Position numbers and translations under genes: made by a program
The notes under the pieces: model-generated
Databases searched by the model: none
The model's input: only the letters and a program-made list of their open reading frames with translations
Told to the model about the DNA's origin: nothing
Shown here: positions 26,285 through 35,506 of the stretch, piece by piece
Numbering within the stretch: the first letter of the stretch is position 1
How the letters are laid out: each line of letters opens with the position of its first letter
Origin: Shewanella sp. Isolate13
Lineage (GTDB): Bacteria > Pseudomonadota > Gammaproteobacteria > Enterobacterales > Shewanellaceae
DNA: 64,000 nucleotides
Reading direction: 5' to 3'
Assembly: GCF_022398325.1 (NCBI RefSeq)
Contig: NZ_JAKEVD010000004.1
Location: 156,075 to 220,074 of the forward strand

Positions 26285-27529
26285 ATGTCGTGGGATCAAG
26301 TCTGGATAGATATCAACATCGCTACAATGTCGCCAAACATTTCAGAACCTTACGGAGCGATCACCGATGCGGCTCTCGCGGTTCAAGACGGCAAAATTGC
26401 CTGGATAGGCAAACGTAGCGACCTACCAGAATTTGATGTTTTCGCGACGCCGATTTACAAAGGCAAAGGCGCTTGGATCACCCCAGGTCTGATTGATGCC
26501 CACACCCATTTAGTGTTTGCCGGTAACCGTGCCAATGAATTTGAACTGCGTCTAAAGGGGGCCAGTTATGAAGAGATCGCCCGCAGCGGCGGCGGTATCA
26601 TCTCAACCGTCAACGCCTGCCGCGAAGCCGATGAAGCCGAGCTGTTTGAACTCGGTCGCCAGCGCCTAAACGCGCTAGCCAAAGAGGGCGTGACTACAGT
26701 AGAGATAAAATCGGGTTACGGTCTCGATATCGAAACCGAGCTGAAGATTTTGCGGGTTGCCCGCGAGCTAGGTAAGCATCACCATGTCGATGTTAAAACC
26801 ACCTTCTTAGGCGCCCATGCCATCCCACCAGAGTATAAAGACTCTCCCGGTAGTACAGAAAGGAGCGATGCTTACGTCGACTTAGTAATCAACGAGATGT
26901 TACCCAAGGTGATTACAGAGAACCTTGCCGATGCCGTGGATGTGTTTTGTGAAAACATTGCCTTCAATCTTGAACAAACCGAGCGCGTGCTTACCGCCGC
27001 AAAAGATGCCGGACTCGACATCAAGCTGCATGCCGAGCAGCTCTCTAACATGGGCGGCTCCGCCATGGCTGCAAAGCTTGGCGCCAAGTCAGTTGATCAC
27101 ATCGAATACCTAGATGAAGAGGGCGTAAAAGCCCTGAGCGAAAGCGGCACCTGTGCGACCTTGCTCCCCGGTGCATTTTACTTCCTGCGAGAAACCCAAC
27201 ATCCTCCTATCGATTTGCTACGCAAATACCGAGTCCCTATGGTGGTTGCCAGCGACTACAACCCCGGTTCATCACCACTTTGCTCAAGCCTATTGATGCT
27301 CAACATGGCCTGTACCTTACTGCGTTTAACTCCCGAAGAAGCGTTAGCAGGCATGACCCGCAATGCGGCCAAAGCCTTAGGCATCGATGAGCATGTGGGT
27401 GTATTAGAAGTCGATAAGACCGCCGATTTCTGCATGTGGAATATCAGCACTCCAGCGGAGCTGGCCTACACCTATGGTGTGGCCTCGTGTGTGGATGTGG
27501 TGAAAAACGGTCACTTAGTACACCAATAG
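26285..27529 (+). CDS. hutI: imidazolonepropionase
   Basis: A protein of 414 residues of the amidohydrolase superfamily. HutI opens the ring of imidazolonepropionate to N-formimidoyl-L-glutamate, third step of histidine degradation. Metal ligands lie in [20 protein letters not shown] (H-x-H), [15 protein letters not shown] and IKLHAEQLS; the segment [20 protein letters not shown] holds the conserved Asp. It is transcribed divergently from hutC and is not in one unit with hutU-hutH. No hutG or hutF is in the window, so the final step is encoded elsewhere. Confidence 0.96.
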   Translation: MSWDQVWIDINIATMSPNISEPYGAITDAALAVQDGKIAWIGKRSDLPEFDVFATPIYKGKGAWITPGLIDAHTHLVFAGNRANEFELRLKGASYEEIARSGGGIISTVNACREADEAELFELGRQRLNALAKEGVTTVEIKSGYGLDIETELKILRVARELGKHHHVDVKTTFLGAHAIPPEYKDSPGSTERSDAYVDLVINEMLPKVITENLADAVDVFCENIAFNLEQTERVLTAAKDAGLDIKLHAEQLSNMGGSAMAAKLGAKSVDHIEYLDEEGVKALSESGTCATLLPGAFYFLRETQHPPIDLLRKYRVPMVVASDYNPGSSPLCSSLLMLNMACTLLRLTPEEALAGMTRNAAKALGIDEHVGVLEVDKTADFCMWNISTPAELAYTYGVASCVDVVKNGHLVHQ

Positions 27530-27662
27530 CTGGGAATGCCTGAGCGATGAGGCATGTTCATCGTTTTGGTGTTTCTGTTTGTTTTTATTGTGTTTGGAAC
27601 TTCGGAGTAGCTTCCGGCAGCCGTGGTTCCAATTGCTTTCAGCAGGTGCTGGGCTGGGTTTT

Positions 27663-27954
27663 GTATCTAATTACCTTAGATGTGTCTTTCTGCACCGATG
27701 CAGCCAATGACCTGCGGTCGGCGTATGTGCAGACGCTTCTTAGGCACGGTAAGTAAAGCGAAGCTTTGAGCTACGAACGAGAAGCATGGATGCTGAACTG
27801 GCCCTTAGATATGGATATCGTTGCCAGTACGTCCCTTTAAGCAAGGCAGCTTAACTGTTTCTAACGTGTATCTAATTACCTTTCATGTGTCTTTCAGCAC
27901 CGAATGCAGCCAATGACCTGCGGTCAGCGCATGTGTAGACGCTTCTTAGGCACG
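27663..27954. repeat. two direct copies of an 86-87-bp repeat
   Basis: 27663-27748 and 27868-27954 both begin GTATCTAATTACCTT, continue through GCAGCCAATGACCTGCGGTC and end CTTCTTAGGCACG, with a few substitutions and a one-base indel. Copies are 205 bases apart. Confidence 0.85.
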
Positions 27955-28155
27955 CTGCAAGTACATCCTTGTAAGCTCTACGATGGCATCCATGCCATCA
28001 AAGGCCTAAGCCGCATCTACACTGGGTTAGAAAAGCACAAACTTTTAGCTTGCGTATTTACTATAGAAAAAGAAAGAGCAACATCGACATAAAAGCCACA
28101 GGAAACACCGATTCCCCATCGAAGTTGCCGAAGTACGTTGAAGAAATAGTCGTAA

Positions 28156-28409
28156 TGCCCACACGGATGTGGGCATAGCTTTCGCGGGACAGGATGCCCC
28201 ATCGGAAGCGTTAGACTATTTCGAATAAGTATGAGGCCAGTATCTAATGCATGTAACTTCGTCGGGGCGGCTCGGGCAAAAGAGGGGAAGCTGTTGTCCC
28301 CCCTTTTGCCCGAGTGTGAGCTGGAAGCTCACGACCTTTATCAAGCGGAGCTTGATTGCATTAAGTCAGGCGTAGCCAGATAACAACTAGTTGTTAGACA
28401 AGGTCTAAC
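28156..28409. repeat. cluster of five stem-loops
   Basis: In order: ATGCCCACA/TGTGGGCAT (28156-28177); CTCGGGCAAAAG...CTTTTGCCCGAG, a long stem (28271-28314); GTGAGCT-GGA-AGCTCAC (28316-28332); ATCAAGC-GGA-GCTTGAT (28340-28356); and TAACAACTAGTTGTTA palindrome (28381-28396) running into GTTAGAC-AAG-GTCTAAC (28393-28409). Two of them share a GGA triloop. A structured RNA or decayed repeat element is possible. Confidence 0.7.
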
Positions 28410-28482
28410 CAAAAAACTCAACTATGTGGCACATAGCCAATCAAGGTATAATCAAAACATACCAAACCTAACCCTCTGATAA

Positions 28483-29529
28483 ATGTCTAAATACCTCTGC
28501 CAACTCGTTGTCATTTTCTGCAGCGTCATTGCGATAACACTCGCAAGCTTCGCTAATGCTAGTAGTGCATTAGACTTAAACGACTACGATGCCGATGTAG
28601 CGGCATTGCTACTCGAATATCAGGGGCAAGACTCCTACTCACGGCCGATTGTGCCATCGGTTTTGGTGTATAAAGAAACCGAGCAAGCCTCTACCTACGT
28701 CGACTTTAAACGGGGTTTGATCTTGGTGGAAACCCGCACTAAAGCGCAGCTTAAAGAGGCGGTGGTGCAGGTATTATTAACTCAGATAGATCCTACAGTT
28801 ATCGACGCACAAACCGCTGAGGACTTTGGCTTAATCAGCAAAAAGAAGAAGCCGTTCTTTTGGGGGCAAGTGCTCGATAAAGACGGCAAAGCCATTGAGT
28901 TTGAATGGCGAGCATCCCGCTACGCCGATTACTTAGTTAACAAGAGCAAGCGAGTGAATTCGCGCTTTCAAGTGGCGATCCACATGGTGAAAGAGCACAC
29001 CACCATTGCGGGTAATAAGTATATCAACTACGCCCGCACCGCTAGCCGTAAACACGGCATTAGCACCGATTTGATCATGGCGATTATCGAGACCGAAAGC
29101 TCATTCAATCCACTGGCACGTTCACGCTCTAATGCCCTTGGTTTAATGCAGATTAAAGCCAATACCGCAGGCCGCGATTATTTCAGCTTAATTCAAGGCT
29201 ATAAGCATACGCCGTCATCGGCCTACCTTTATGATCCTGCTAAGAATATCGAAGTAGGCACTGGCTATCTAAAGATCCTTTCGAGCCGCTATCTTAAGGG
29301 GATCAGCCACCCTAAGAAACGTGAATACGCGGTGATCTCAAGCTATAACGGCGGCGCAGGGAATCTATGGAAGAGCCTAGACCCACGAGGTAATCGTACC
29401 AAGGCTTTAGCGCGCATTAATAAGATGACGGTCAGTGAGTTTTATTGGTTTTTGACTCATCGTCACAACCGAGAAGAGACGCGTAACTACTTGAAAAAGG
29501 TCAGTAGTCGACAGAAGAAATACCTGTAA
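28483..29529 (+). CDS. MltC-like lytic murein transglycosylase
   Basis: A protein of 348 residues matching MltC over its whole length: a signal peptide (about 1-27), an N-terminal DUF3393-like domain (about 30-160; FDFGQV-type strands and EFEWRASRYADYLVNKS), then an SLT lysozyme-like domain with IIETESSFNPLARSRSNALG (catalytic Glu likely E205), LMQIKANTAGRD and SSYNGGAGNLWKSLDP. It cleaves peptidoglycan glycans with formation of 1,6-anhydro ends. Unlike E. coli MltC no lipobox Cys is apparent, so it may be soluble in the periplasm. The start at 28483 has a weak ribosome-binding site. Confidence 0.87.
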   Translation: MSKYLCQLVVIFCSVIAITLASFANASSALDLNDYDADVAALLLEYQGQDSYSRPIVPSVLVYKETEQASTYVDFKRGLILVETRTKAQLKEAVVQVLLTQIDPTVIDAQTAEDFGLISKKKKPFFWGQVLDKDGKAIEFEWRASRYADYLVNKSKRVNSRFQVAIHMVKEHTTIAGNKYINYARTASRKHGISTDLIMAIIETESSFNPLARSRSNALGLMQIKANTAGRDYFSLIQGYKHTPSSAYLYDPAKNIEVGTGYLKILSSRYLKGISHPKKREYAVISSYNGGAGNLWKSLDPRGNRTKALARINKMTVSEFYWFLTHRHNREETRNYLKKVSSRQKKYL

Positions 29530-29547
29530 TAGCACTTAAAAAACAAA

Positions 29548-29573
29548 AAACGATAGCCGCAAGGCTATCGTTT
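29548..29573. terminator. rho-independent terminator, convergent genes
   Basis: AACGATAGCC / GGCTATCGTT stem after the mltC-like gene, preceded by an A-rich run that would give a T-run on the other strand. Confidence 0.82.
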
Positions 29574-29609
29574 CTGTCACTAAATTCTAAGAGCTAGCAA
29601 AGTGAACCG

Positions 29610-30818
29610 TTAAAGCTTGCTCTGCTGCTTATACTTGGCCAACTTGTTAGTGTACTTGTTTTGATAAAAAGGATGATCGGTAATATCCAAGGCTAGGGCT
29701 TGATACTTAATAGCCAACTCAATTTCACCCATTTTTGCATAAGCGTCTGCAACTGCGTCATAAGCGATATACGCTTGTGGATCGTCACCGATCGCCACCT
29801 TATAGACTTCAACCGCCTTGGCGAGCTCGGTTTCAAGGTAGGTATCGCCTAGCTTTAGCAATGAGCTGGTCGCTGGCACTTTAAAACCATATTTTTGCTC
29901 AGATAAAAACTGATAATGGGCCAAAATCGCCTCTGGGCCTTGCTTTGAAACCTCCGAGTCTGCCGCTAACACCTGATGGTAATCATCAAACAGCGCTTCG
30001 ATAGCGTAAGCCGTAGCAAGCACGGGTTGGGTCATATAGTAGCTACCGTCAAAACGCTTAATTCGATAGTCCAGCGTCTCGTTGGCGTGGACTTGGATTA
30101 TGGTTGCCATCTGTGCAAACGATGCGAGTTGGCGTTGCTCATAGCCGCTGTCACTGGTACTCATAAACAAGAATCGCTGTTTGCCCTGCATCGCAGCAAG
30201 CTTTTTGGGGGCGTCTTTTATGACATAAGCAAAATCTTTGCTGAGTACAGGGCTTGCCACAAAGTAAGCGTTGAACAGGCTGGGGCGATTAATCAGGGTA
30301 TACAGCCCGAGGCCTGCATCTCCCACAAAACCGTTTAAGATGCGAAAGCCATTAGTGCGATACTTTTTATCGATGGCAGGCAGCAGATCTTGTTCAAAAT
30401 AATCTAGCAGCTTTTGATTGCCCTGCTGTTCAATGGCCAAGGTTTTTAGTTCACCTAAACCTTGGTGGCCATCTGGCGCTGTGACAATAATGGTCTCTAA
30501 CCAGGGCCATTCACCGTTATGGCTCATCCAGTCATGCATACCTGCCAGCAAGGCTTGGCTTCTCGGGTGTAACCCTACAAGCACCACATATTGTTTATTT
30601 GGTTTTTTGCCGTAACTGGCTGGCAGTGTCACCTTAAACTCAGCAGGCGCTATCGAATCTGAGGTGACGATTAATGACTCTAACGTTAAGCCCATGACAT
30701 TTGCCTTAGCATCTGTTTTGGCATCGAGCTTATCGGTCTCTTTTGCGTTGGCATAACCGCTAGCCAAGCCTAAGTTCACACTTAAGAGCAAGCAAGCCAT
30801 CACGAGTATTCTAATCAT
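29610..30818 (-). CDS. periplasmic esterase-like protein with C-terminal TPR
   Basis: About 402 residues from the ATG at 30818, which has an AGGGAGA site and opens a signal peptide (MIRILVMACLLLSVNLGLAS, cleavage after YANA); the longer frame to 30944 is unsupported. The body is an esterase D/enterochelin-esterase-like alpha/beta domain (YVVLVGLHPRSQALLAGMHD, ILNGFVGDAGLGLYTLINRP); in place of the usual G-x-S-x-G nucleophile there is GFVGDAG, so the catalytic serine may be absent. Two tetratricopeptide repeats follow (about 300-395; AYIAYDAVADAYAKMGEIEL). Function unknown; a non-catalytic or binding role is possible. Confidence 0.75.
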   Translation of the reverse strand: MIRILVMACLLLSVNLGLASGYANAKETDKLDAKTDAKANVMGLTLESLIVTSDSIAPAEFKVTLPASYGKKPNKQYVVLVGLHPRSQALLAGMHDWMSHNGEWPWLETIIVTAPDGHQGLGELKTLAIEQQGNQKLLDYFEQDLLPAIDKKYRTNGFRILNGFVGDAGLGLYTLINRPSLFNAYFVASPVLSKDFAYVIKDAPKKLAAMQGKQRFLFMSTSDSGYEQRQLASFAQMATIIQVHANETLDYRIKRFDGSYYMTQPVLATAYAIEALFDDYHQVLAADSEVSKQGPEAILAHYQFLSEQKYGFKVPATSSLLKLGDTYLETELAKAVEVYKVAIGDDPQAYIAYDAVADAYAKMGEIELAIKYQALALDITDHPFYQNKYTNKLAKYKQQSKL

Positions 30819-31156
30819 CTGTCTCTCCCTGAACGTTATCCTTTTAACCCTTGAGCCAATCGATGCCCCTAGATATGTCCCTAGATATAGGCATCGATTA
30901 GTTAAGTGAGTGATGAACTTAACAGCTGAGTATAAATAGAACAACTTTATAGGCGATCAACGCTGCCTTTAACTAGGTACTGCAGTTAATCAACGAGTTA
31001 TTATCGAGGCCAAAGCATCACAAAAATGATAAAACTGAAAATTTAGTACGAACACTAGCGCGATTAGACTAGCCAAAGCAGCCAATTCAGCTTAGGATCT
31101 GAGCAATAAACCGATCTCGACTACATGTTATACACATTGCGGAGTAACTAAACATT
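30819..31156. other. intergenic region
   Basis: Divergent 338-base spacer between the TPR-esterase and mtnC. Beyond the ribosome-binding sites I see no gene, repeat or clear operator. Confidence 0.4.
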
Positions 31157-31834
31157 ATGGGTATCAGAGCCATCGTCGTTGATACAGCCGGTACGACTAC
31201 CGACCTTAACTTTATTGAGGATATTCTCTTTCCTTACTCAGCTAAGGCCTTACCCGCTTTTCTTGAAGAAAATCAACATAATGTACTCGTAGAGAACTGT
31301 ATTTGCGATGTGCAAGATATCGCACTTGAGCCTGATGCCAGCCTTGCTCGTGTCACCGAAATTTTACTGCAGTGGATTAAAGAAGATCGTAAAGCCACGC
31401 CACTGAAAACCATTCAAGGTTTGATCTGGAAGCAGGGTTACGCCAACGGTGAGTTTAAGGGGCATATCTTCCCTGACTTTATCGAAGCGCTAGATGGCTA
31501 CAAGCAACAAGGCTTACGCGTTTATAGCTTCTCTTCGGGTTCAGTAGAGGCGCAAAAGCTGTTGTTTAGTCACAGTGATGCAGGCGATTTAAACGATAAG
31601 TTTAATGGCCACTTTGATACTCGCACGGGCAACAAGCTTTTCAAGCAGGCTTACTGCAATATCGTCAACACCATCAGCCTAAGCCCTAAGCAGATCCTAT
31701 TCGTTTCTGACGTGCTAGAAGAGTTGAAAGCGGCCAGTGAGGCTGGCTTAAACGTGGTACAGATGGTTCGTGATGACAACCAGCGTACAGGCGACTTTAA
31801 GACCATCAGCAGCTTCGCAGAATTAAGTATTTAA
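31157..31834 (+). CDS. mtnC: acireductone synthase (enolase-phosphatase E1)
   Basis: A protein of 225 residues of the HAD superfamily, of MtnC length. MtnC enolises and dephosphorylates 2,3-diketo-5-methylthiopentyl-1-phosphate in the methionine salvage pathway. Motif I is [20 protein letters not shown] (a family-typical DTxGTT), motif [17 protein letters not shown], and motif [24 protein letters not shown]. No other mtn gene is adjacent. A strong terminator follows. Confidence 0.93.
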   Translation: MGIRAIVVDTAGTTTDLNFIEDILFPYSAKALPAFLEENQHNVLVENCICDVQDIALEPDASLARVTEILLQWIKEDRKATPLKTIQGLIWKQGYANGEFKGHIFPDFIEALDGYKQQGLRVYSFSSGSVEAQKLLFSHSDAGDLNDKFNGHFDTRTGNKLFKQAYCNIVNTISLSPKQILFVSDVLEELKAASEAGLNVVQMVRDDNQRTGDFKTISSFAELSI

Positions 31835-31849
31835 GCTGCTGCAGACGGT

Positions 31850-31879
31850 AAAAAAGGCATTCATTTGAATGCCTTTTTT
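31850..31879 (+). terminator. mtnC terminator
   Basis: AAAAAAGGCATTCA / TGAATGCCTTTTTT perfect stem with a 2-base loop, after mtnC. Confidence 0.9.
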
Positions 31880-32017
31880 GTATCCATTGCCCGCTACAAT
31901 AGACATAGCAACCTCCTTACCATAGTACTCTCACTTGTTGCAGCTAGGGCATGCTGTTATGCTGAGCAAAAGTTAAACACTCGTTTAAATAACCACATCA
32001 AATAAGTAGAGATCATT

Positions 32018-32446
32018 ATGGACAAGTTTCTCGAGCAATACCCCATCAATACCCAAATAGTCGTGGCTTGGGGTGAAATGGATGCCCTACAACATGTCAA
32101 CAATGTGGTTTATTTTCGCTACTTTGAAACCGCCCGTATCGATTTTTTCAATCAGATTAACTTACTCGGCGAGCTGCAGACTACGGCTGTTGGGCCTGTT
32201 ATAAGCGAAAACCAAGCGCGCTATAAGCGCCCCGTTACCTTTCCGGACACCTTAACGGTAGGCGTCAGCATTAGTGATATTAAAGATGATCGGTTTATGA
32301 TGCATTACAGTGTTTATAGCCAAACTCAGCAGGCTGTCACCACTTTAGGCTCGTCGCAAGTGGTCATGTTTAACTTTAAAACAGGGCAAAAAGCCAAGCT
32401 AACGCCGGAGTTAATCGACGCACTAAAAACCTATGAGCAAGCCTAA
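32018..32446 (+). CDS. YbgC/FadM-like acyl-CoA thioesterase
   Basis: A protein of 142 residues with a single 4HBT hot-dog domain: VVAWGEMDALQHVNNVVYFR contains the catalytic Asp (D in EMDALQHVNN) of the YbgC type, then the helix YFETARIDFFNQI and strands through QVVMFNFKTGQKAKL. These enzymes hydrolyse short to medium acyl-CoA. The gene lies 6 bases before a GNAT-like gene on the same strand. A second hot-dog gene lies opposite at 32767-33171, so two related activities sit together near the acyl-CoA synthetase. Confidence 0.87.
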   Translation: MDKFLEQYPINTQIVVAWGEMDALQHVNNVVYFRYFETARIDFFNQINLLGELQTTAVGPVISENQARYKRPVTFPDTLTVGVSISDIKDDRFMMHYSVYSQTQQAVTTLGSSQVVMFNFKTGQKAKLTPELIDALKTYEQA

Positions 32447-32467
32447 GTAACAATGGAGGGGAGGTTT

Positions 32468-32737
32468 ATGAATGAAGTGATTCATCTAAGCGATGAATGC
32501 CGCTTTGTGATTAATCTGGATGGTACTCAAGCCGTTCTGGCCTATGAGCTTTATGACGAACAGGCTGGCGCGACCTCATCGAATCGGCGCTGTAACTTTA
32601 ATAACACCTATGTACCACCCAAGCTTTGGGGAAAAGGCTTAGCAGAAAAGTTAGTCCGTCATGGCCTCAAATGGGCAAAAACTGAGGGCTTTGGAATTGA
32701 AGCGAGCTGCTGGTATGTGCAGAAGTTTTTAAACTAA
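32468..32737 (+). CDS. small GNAT-type N-acetyltransferase domain protein
   Basis: About 89 residues from the ATG at 32468, which has a strong GGAGGGGAGG site; the five-codon longer start is unlikely. A compact YjdJ-like GNAT domain is seen: QAVLAYELYDEQAGATSSNR, NTYVPPKLWGKGLAEKLVRH (the acetyl-CoA loop, GxGxA type) and a final SCWYVQKFLN, matching the closing strand of the family. Members of this 90-residue family bind acetyl-CoA; the acceptor is unknown. Confidence 0.82.
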   Translation: MNEVIHLSDECRFVINLDGTQAVLAYELYDEQAGATSSNRRCNFNNTYVPPKLWGKGLAEKLVRHGLKWAKTEGFGIEASCWYVQKFLN

Positions 32738-32766
32738 AGCTAGCAGCTCATACGATAGAATGCTGG

Positions 32767-33171
32767 TTATTCACCTGTAAGCATTGCCAGTTGCTCACGA
32801 ATACTCTCGCTCAATGGCTGACTCTTTTCGGTAGCGTAATCGTAATGCACCATAGTCGTCTGCGCTTCGGCGGTCTTCTTGCCGTTCTGCCAGCAGCTTT
32901 GGGTTAACTCAAAGCTACTATTACCGATACGACTCACCCAAGTCTTGACCGTGATATCGCTGGCGAAATAGGTTGGGGCATTAAAGGCGATGGTGAAACC
33001 CGCCACAATCAGGTTCCACTTAGAGAGATCTTGTGTGGGGTTAAAAATCTTGAAAATCGGCTCACGGGCCGCTTCGAACCATACTGGGATCACCGTATTA
33101 TTGATATGACCTAGGGCATCGGTTTCACAAAATCGTGGCTGTAGGGTTAAGCTAAATGCAGTCTCTTGCAC
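32767..33171 (-). CDS. 4HBT-family acyl-CoA thioesterase
   Basis: About 134 residues from a GTG at 33171 with an AAGGAAG ribosome-binding site; the longer frame to 33264 adds an implausible N-terminus. Hot-dog signature: LTLQPRFCETDALGHINNTV (Asp in ETDALGHINN, FadM/YbgC type), VWFEAAREPIFKIFNPT, and TMVHYDYATEKSQPLSES. It would hydrolyse acyl-CoA, perhaps of products of the adjacent synthetase. It is convergent with the GNAT gene and separated from the synthetase by a terminator. Confidence 0.82.
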   Translation of the reverse strand: MQETAFSLTLQPRFCETDALGHINNTVIPVWFEAAREPIFKIFNPTQDLSKWNLIVAGFTIAFNAPTYFASDITVKTWVSRIGNSSFELTQSCWQNGKKTAEAQTTMVHYDYATEKSQPLSESIREQLAMLTGE

Positions 33172-33371
33172 GCTAGACTTCCTTATTGTTATTACTTTCG
33201 TTATGGGAGTTTTATCGGCACCATTGTACCGATAAATAGCAGGCTTAGAAGAGCTACAATACAATCGATACTAACGCTGCTGGCATAGCTTTTCTGACCG
33301 CCAGAGATGATGGAAATTCCAGTAAGTAAAGAATCCACCTTATGAAAAAGGTGGTTTAAGGCAGAAAAACA

Positions 33372-33397
33372 AAAAAGGCACGCTAATGCGTGCCTTT
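33372..33397 (-). terminator. terminator after acyl-CoA synthetase
   Basis: AAAGGCACGC / GCGTGCCTTT stem-loop 23 bases beyond the synthetase stop; the flanking A-run on the plus strand reads as T-run for the minus-strand gene. Confidence 0.85.
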
Positions 33398-33419
33398 ATA
33401 ATATCGATTTGCAGCTCGC

Positions 33420-35216
33420 TTAGCGGCTGTACATCTTATCGATTTCACGAGCGTACTTGTTGTAGATCACCTTACGACGCAACTTCATCGTCGGGGTAAT
33501 TAGACCCGCTTCCATCGAGAACGCATCCGGTAACAAGGTAAACTTCTTAATCTTCTCAAAGCCTGCCAGCTCGCTTTGCAAGGTCTTAAGACGTTGCTCA
33601 AAATGCTCTACTACGTGAGTGTGACGCAATAGATCCAGCTGTGTTTCGTAGTGTACGCCCTTCTCTTTTGCCCAAGCTTCTAATGATTCGAAAGCTGGCA
33701 CAATCAAAGCGGTCACATAATTTCGCGCATCGGCAATAATCGCTACCTGCTCGATGAACGGGCAACAACCCACTTTACCTTCGACACGTTGCGGCGCGAT
33801 ATACTTACCGTTTGAGGTCTTCATCAGCTCTTTAATACGGTCGGTAATGAACAGGTTACCATTTTCATCGATACGGCCAGCATCGCCAGTCTTCAACCAA
33901 CCATCTTCGAAGGTTGCAGCCGTTTCTTCTGGACGGTTGAAATAACCGCGCATCACGGTATCGCCGCGAACCATAATTTCGTTGTCTTTACCTAACTTGA
34001 TCTCCACTTCTGGGATTGCCTGACCATTAGAGCCAGGTACACGGTTAGCTAAGGTGTTACAGGTCGCAGTCGCCGTAGTTTCAGTCATGCCGTAACCACA
34101 CAGTACAGGCACGTCGATACTTTGGAAGAACGCACTGACGTTTGGATCGAGTGCTGCGCCACCACAAGGCATAAACTTAAGGCGTCCACCTAGAACCTGC
34201 TTTAACTTACTAAAAACCAGCTTGTCGGCTAATTTCCACTGCAAGCTTAGGCCTAAAGACGCCTTATGACGACCTTGACCCACTTCAGACTGCTTGTGGC
34301 CCACGGACATCGCCCAGGTAAACATCTTTTGGCGCATCTCTGGCGCCTTGATCACCTTGTCTTGTACTGCACTATACACCTTCTCTAGGAAGCGAGGCAC
34401 AACACACAGCGTGTGAGGACGAACCTGAACAATTGCCTCTTTAACCGCCATTGGATTAGACAGGTAAACGTTATGGCCGCCACGAGATAAAACGTAGAAG
34501 CTCCAACCACGCTCAAATACGTGACTCAAAGGCAAGAATGCCAATGATACATCACCCGGCGTGAAGGGTAAGAAGTTGTCGTGCTGACGCACCATAGAGG
34601 CAATGTTGCGATAATCTAACATTACACCTTTAGGATCACCTGTGGTGCCTGAGGTGTAGATAAGCGTAAGCAGATCGTCAAGATTCTTATCGTTTAAGCG
34701 CTTCTCAAGCTCAGAATCTGCCGCACTATCGATTTCACGCGCTAACAGCTCGTCTAGATAAAAGTGGTTTTCTAGATCTTGCAGTTCAACAGACTTGTCG
34801 AATACTACGATACGCGTCAGGCTGTCACACTGGGCGACGAGCTCACACGCCATCGTGTATTGCTCTTTATCACCAACGAAGATCAACTTTGCTTCAGCAT
34901 CGTTAACTATGTAAGCAGCTTGTTCAATTGTGCTAGTTGGATAGATAGGCACCACAACGGCTTTAGCCTTCAATAGGCCTAAATCGGCACAGGTCCACTG
35001 CGGACAGTTCTGTGACAAAATGATTGCGCGGTCTTGTGACTCAATACCAAACTGAATCAACACTCGTGCAATTTTTGAGGTAATGGTGTCAAATTGAGTC
35101 CAACTCACTTGATGCCAAGGCGCTGCAGTTTCGAAGCCTTCGAGTGCAGTCGCATCGCCAAGTGCTTGGCTCTGTTGCTGTATTAATCGTACTACGTGAT
35201 ATTGCTCGAGCGACAT
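33420..35216 (-). CDS. long-chain acyl-CoA synthetase (AMP-binding)
   Basis: About 598 residues from the ATG at 35216 (site AAAGGTAG), a better start than 35321. The ANL-superfamily motifs are in order: LLTLIYTSGTTGDPKGVMLD (P-loop, about 190), SLAFLPLSHVFERGWSFYVL, LCGYGMTETTATATCN (about 360), KTGDAGRIDENGNLFITDR (about 445) and KLRRKVIYNKYA with the C-terminal region at the end. This arrangement, including the FERGW-containing insert, is the FadD15/ACSL-like class, which activates long-chain fatty acids to acyl-CoA at the membrane. Whether it serves degradation or lipid synthesis is not shown. Confidence 0.9.
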   Translation of the reverse strand: MSLEQYHVVRLIQQQSQALGDATALEGFETAAPWHQVSWTQFDTITSKIARVLIQFGIESQDRAIILSQNCPQWTCADLGLLKAKAVVVPIYPTSTIEQAAYIVNDAEAKLIFVGDKEQYTMACELVAQCDSLTRIVVFDKSVELQDLENHFYLDELLAREIDSAADSELEKRLNDKNLDDLLTLIYTSGTTGDPKGVMLDYRNIASMVRQHDNFLPFTPGDVSLAFLPLSHVFERGWSFYVLSRGGHNVYLSNPMAVKEAIVQVRPHTLCVVPRFLEKVYSAVQDKVIKAPEMRQKMFTWAMSVGHKQSEVGQGRHKASLGLSLQWKLADKLVFSKLKQVLGGRLKFMPCGGAALDPNVSAFFQSIDVPVLCGYGMTETTATATCNTLANRVPGSNGQAIPEVEIKLGKDNEIMVRGDTVMRGYFNRPEETAATFEDGWLKTGDAGRIDENGNLFITDRIKELMKTSNGKYIAPQRVEGKVGCCPFIEQVAIIADARNYVTALIVPAFESLEAWAKEKGVHYETQLDLLRHTHVVEHFEQRLKTLQSELAGFEKIKKFTLLPDAFSMEAGLITPTMKLRRKVIYNKYAREIDKMYSR

Positions 35217-35506
35217 AAAATAGCTACCTTTTAGCTTACAAGTGTTCCGCTTTGACGCAAGTTTACTCGAAGATACTCTAAACACTAAGAGTTTTTGCTC
35301 TATTTCTGTTAACTCAGACACAAAAAAAGACTGCTCTGATTAGGGAACAGCCTTTATTTAACAAGAACTCTCTGAAGCTAAGTATCTTAATTAAAACAGA
35401 AATACTTTATTAACATGTGTACGTATTTCCTGCGATTTCTGCGACAAAATAAAGATTAAACTTTAACCACCTGCCGGCGTTTACGCTAATAATTGCAGTT
35501 TTTCTG

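Larger units (their letters stand above)
27530..28482. other. gene-free, repeat- and hairpin-rich intergenic region
   Basis: Between hutI and the mltC-like gene, 953 bases hold no convincing gene: small frames lack ribosome-binding sites and known domains. Seen are two copies of an 86-87-base repeat, a chain of hairpins (28156-28409) and GC-rich spacer sequence. It looks like decayed mobile or MITE-like material, or a structured non-coding region; nothing recognisable encodes a transposase. Confidence 0.6.

Noticed and set aside
27547..28092. Short open frames in the hutI-mltC gap
   Set aside because: No ribosome-binding site, no domain, and the sequence duplicates within the repeats.
28210..28409. 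Integron attC-like sites (GTTAGAC and GTCTAAC motifs with hairpins)
   Set aside because: The core motifs occur, but not in the RYYYAAC...GTTRRRY order at attC distances, and there is no integrase or gene cassette array. They form simple hairpins instead.
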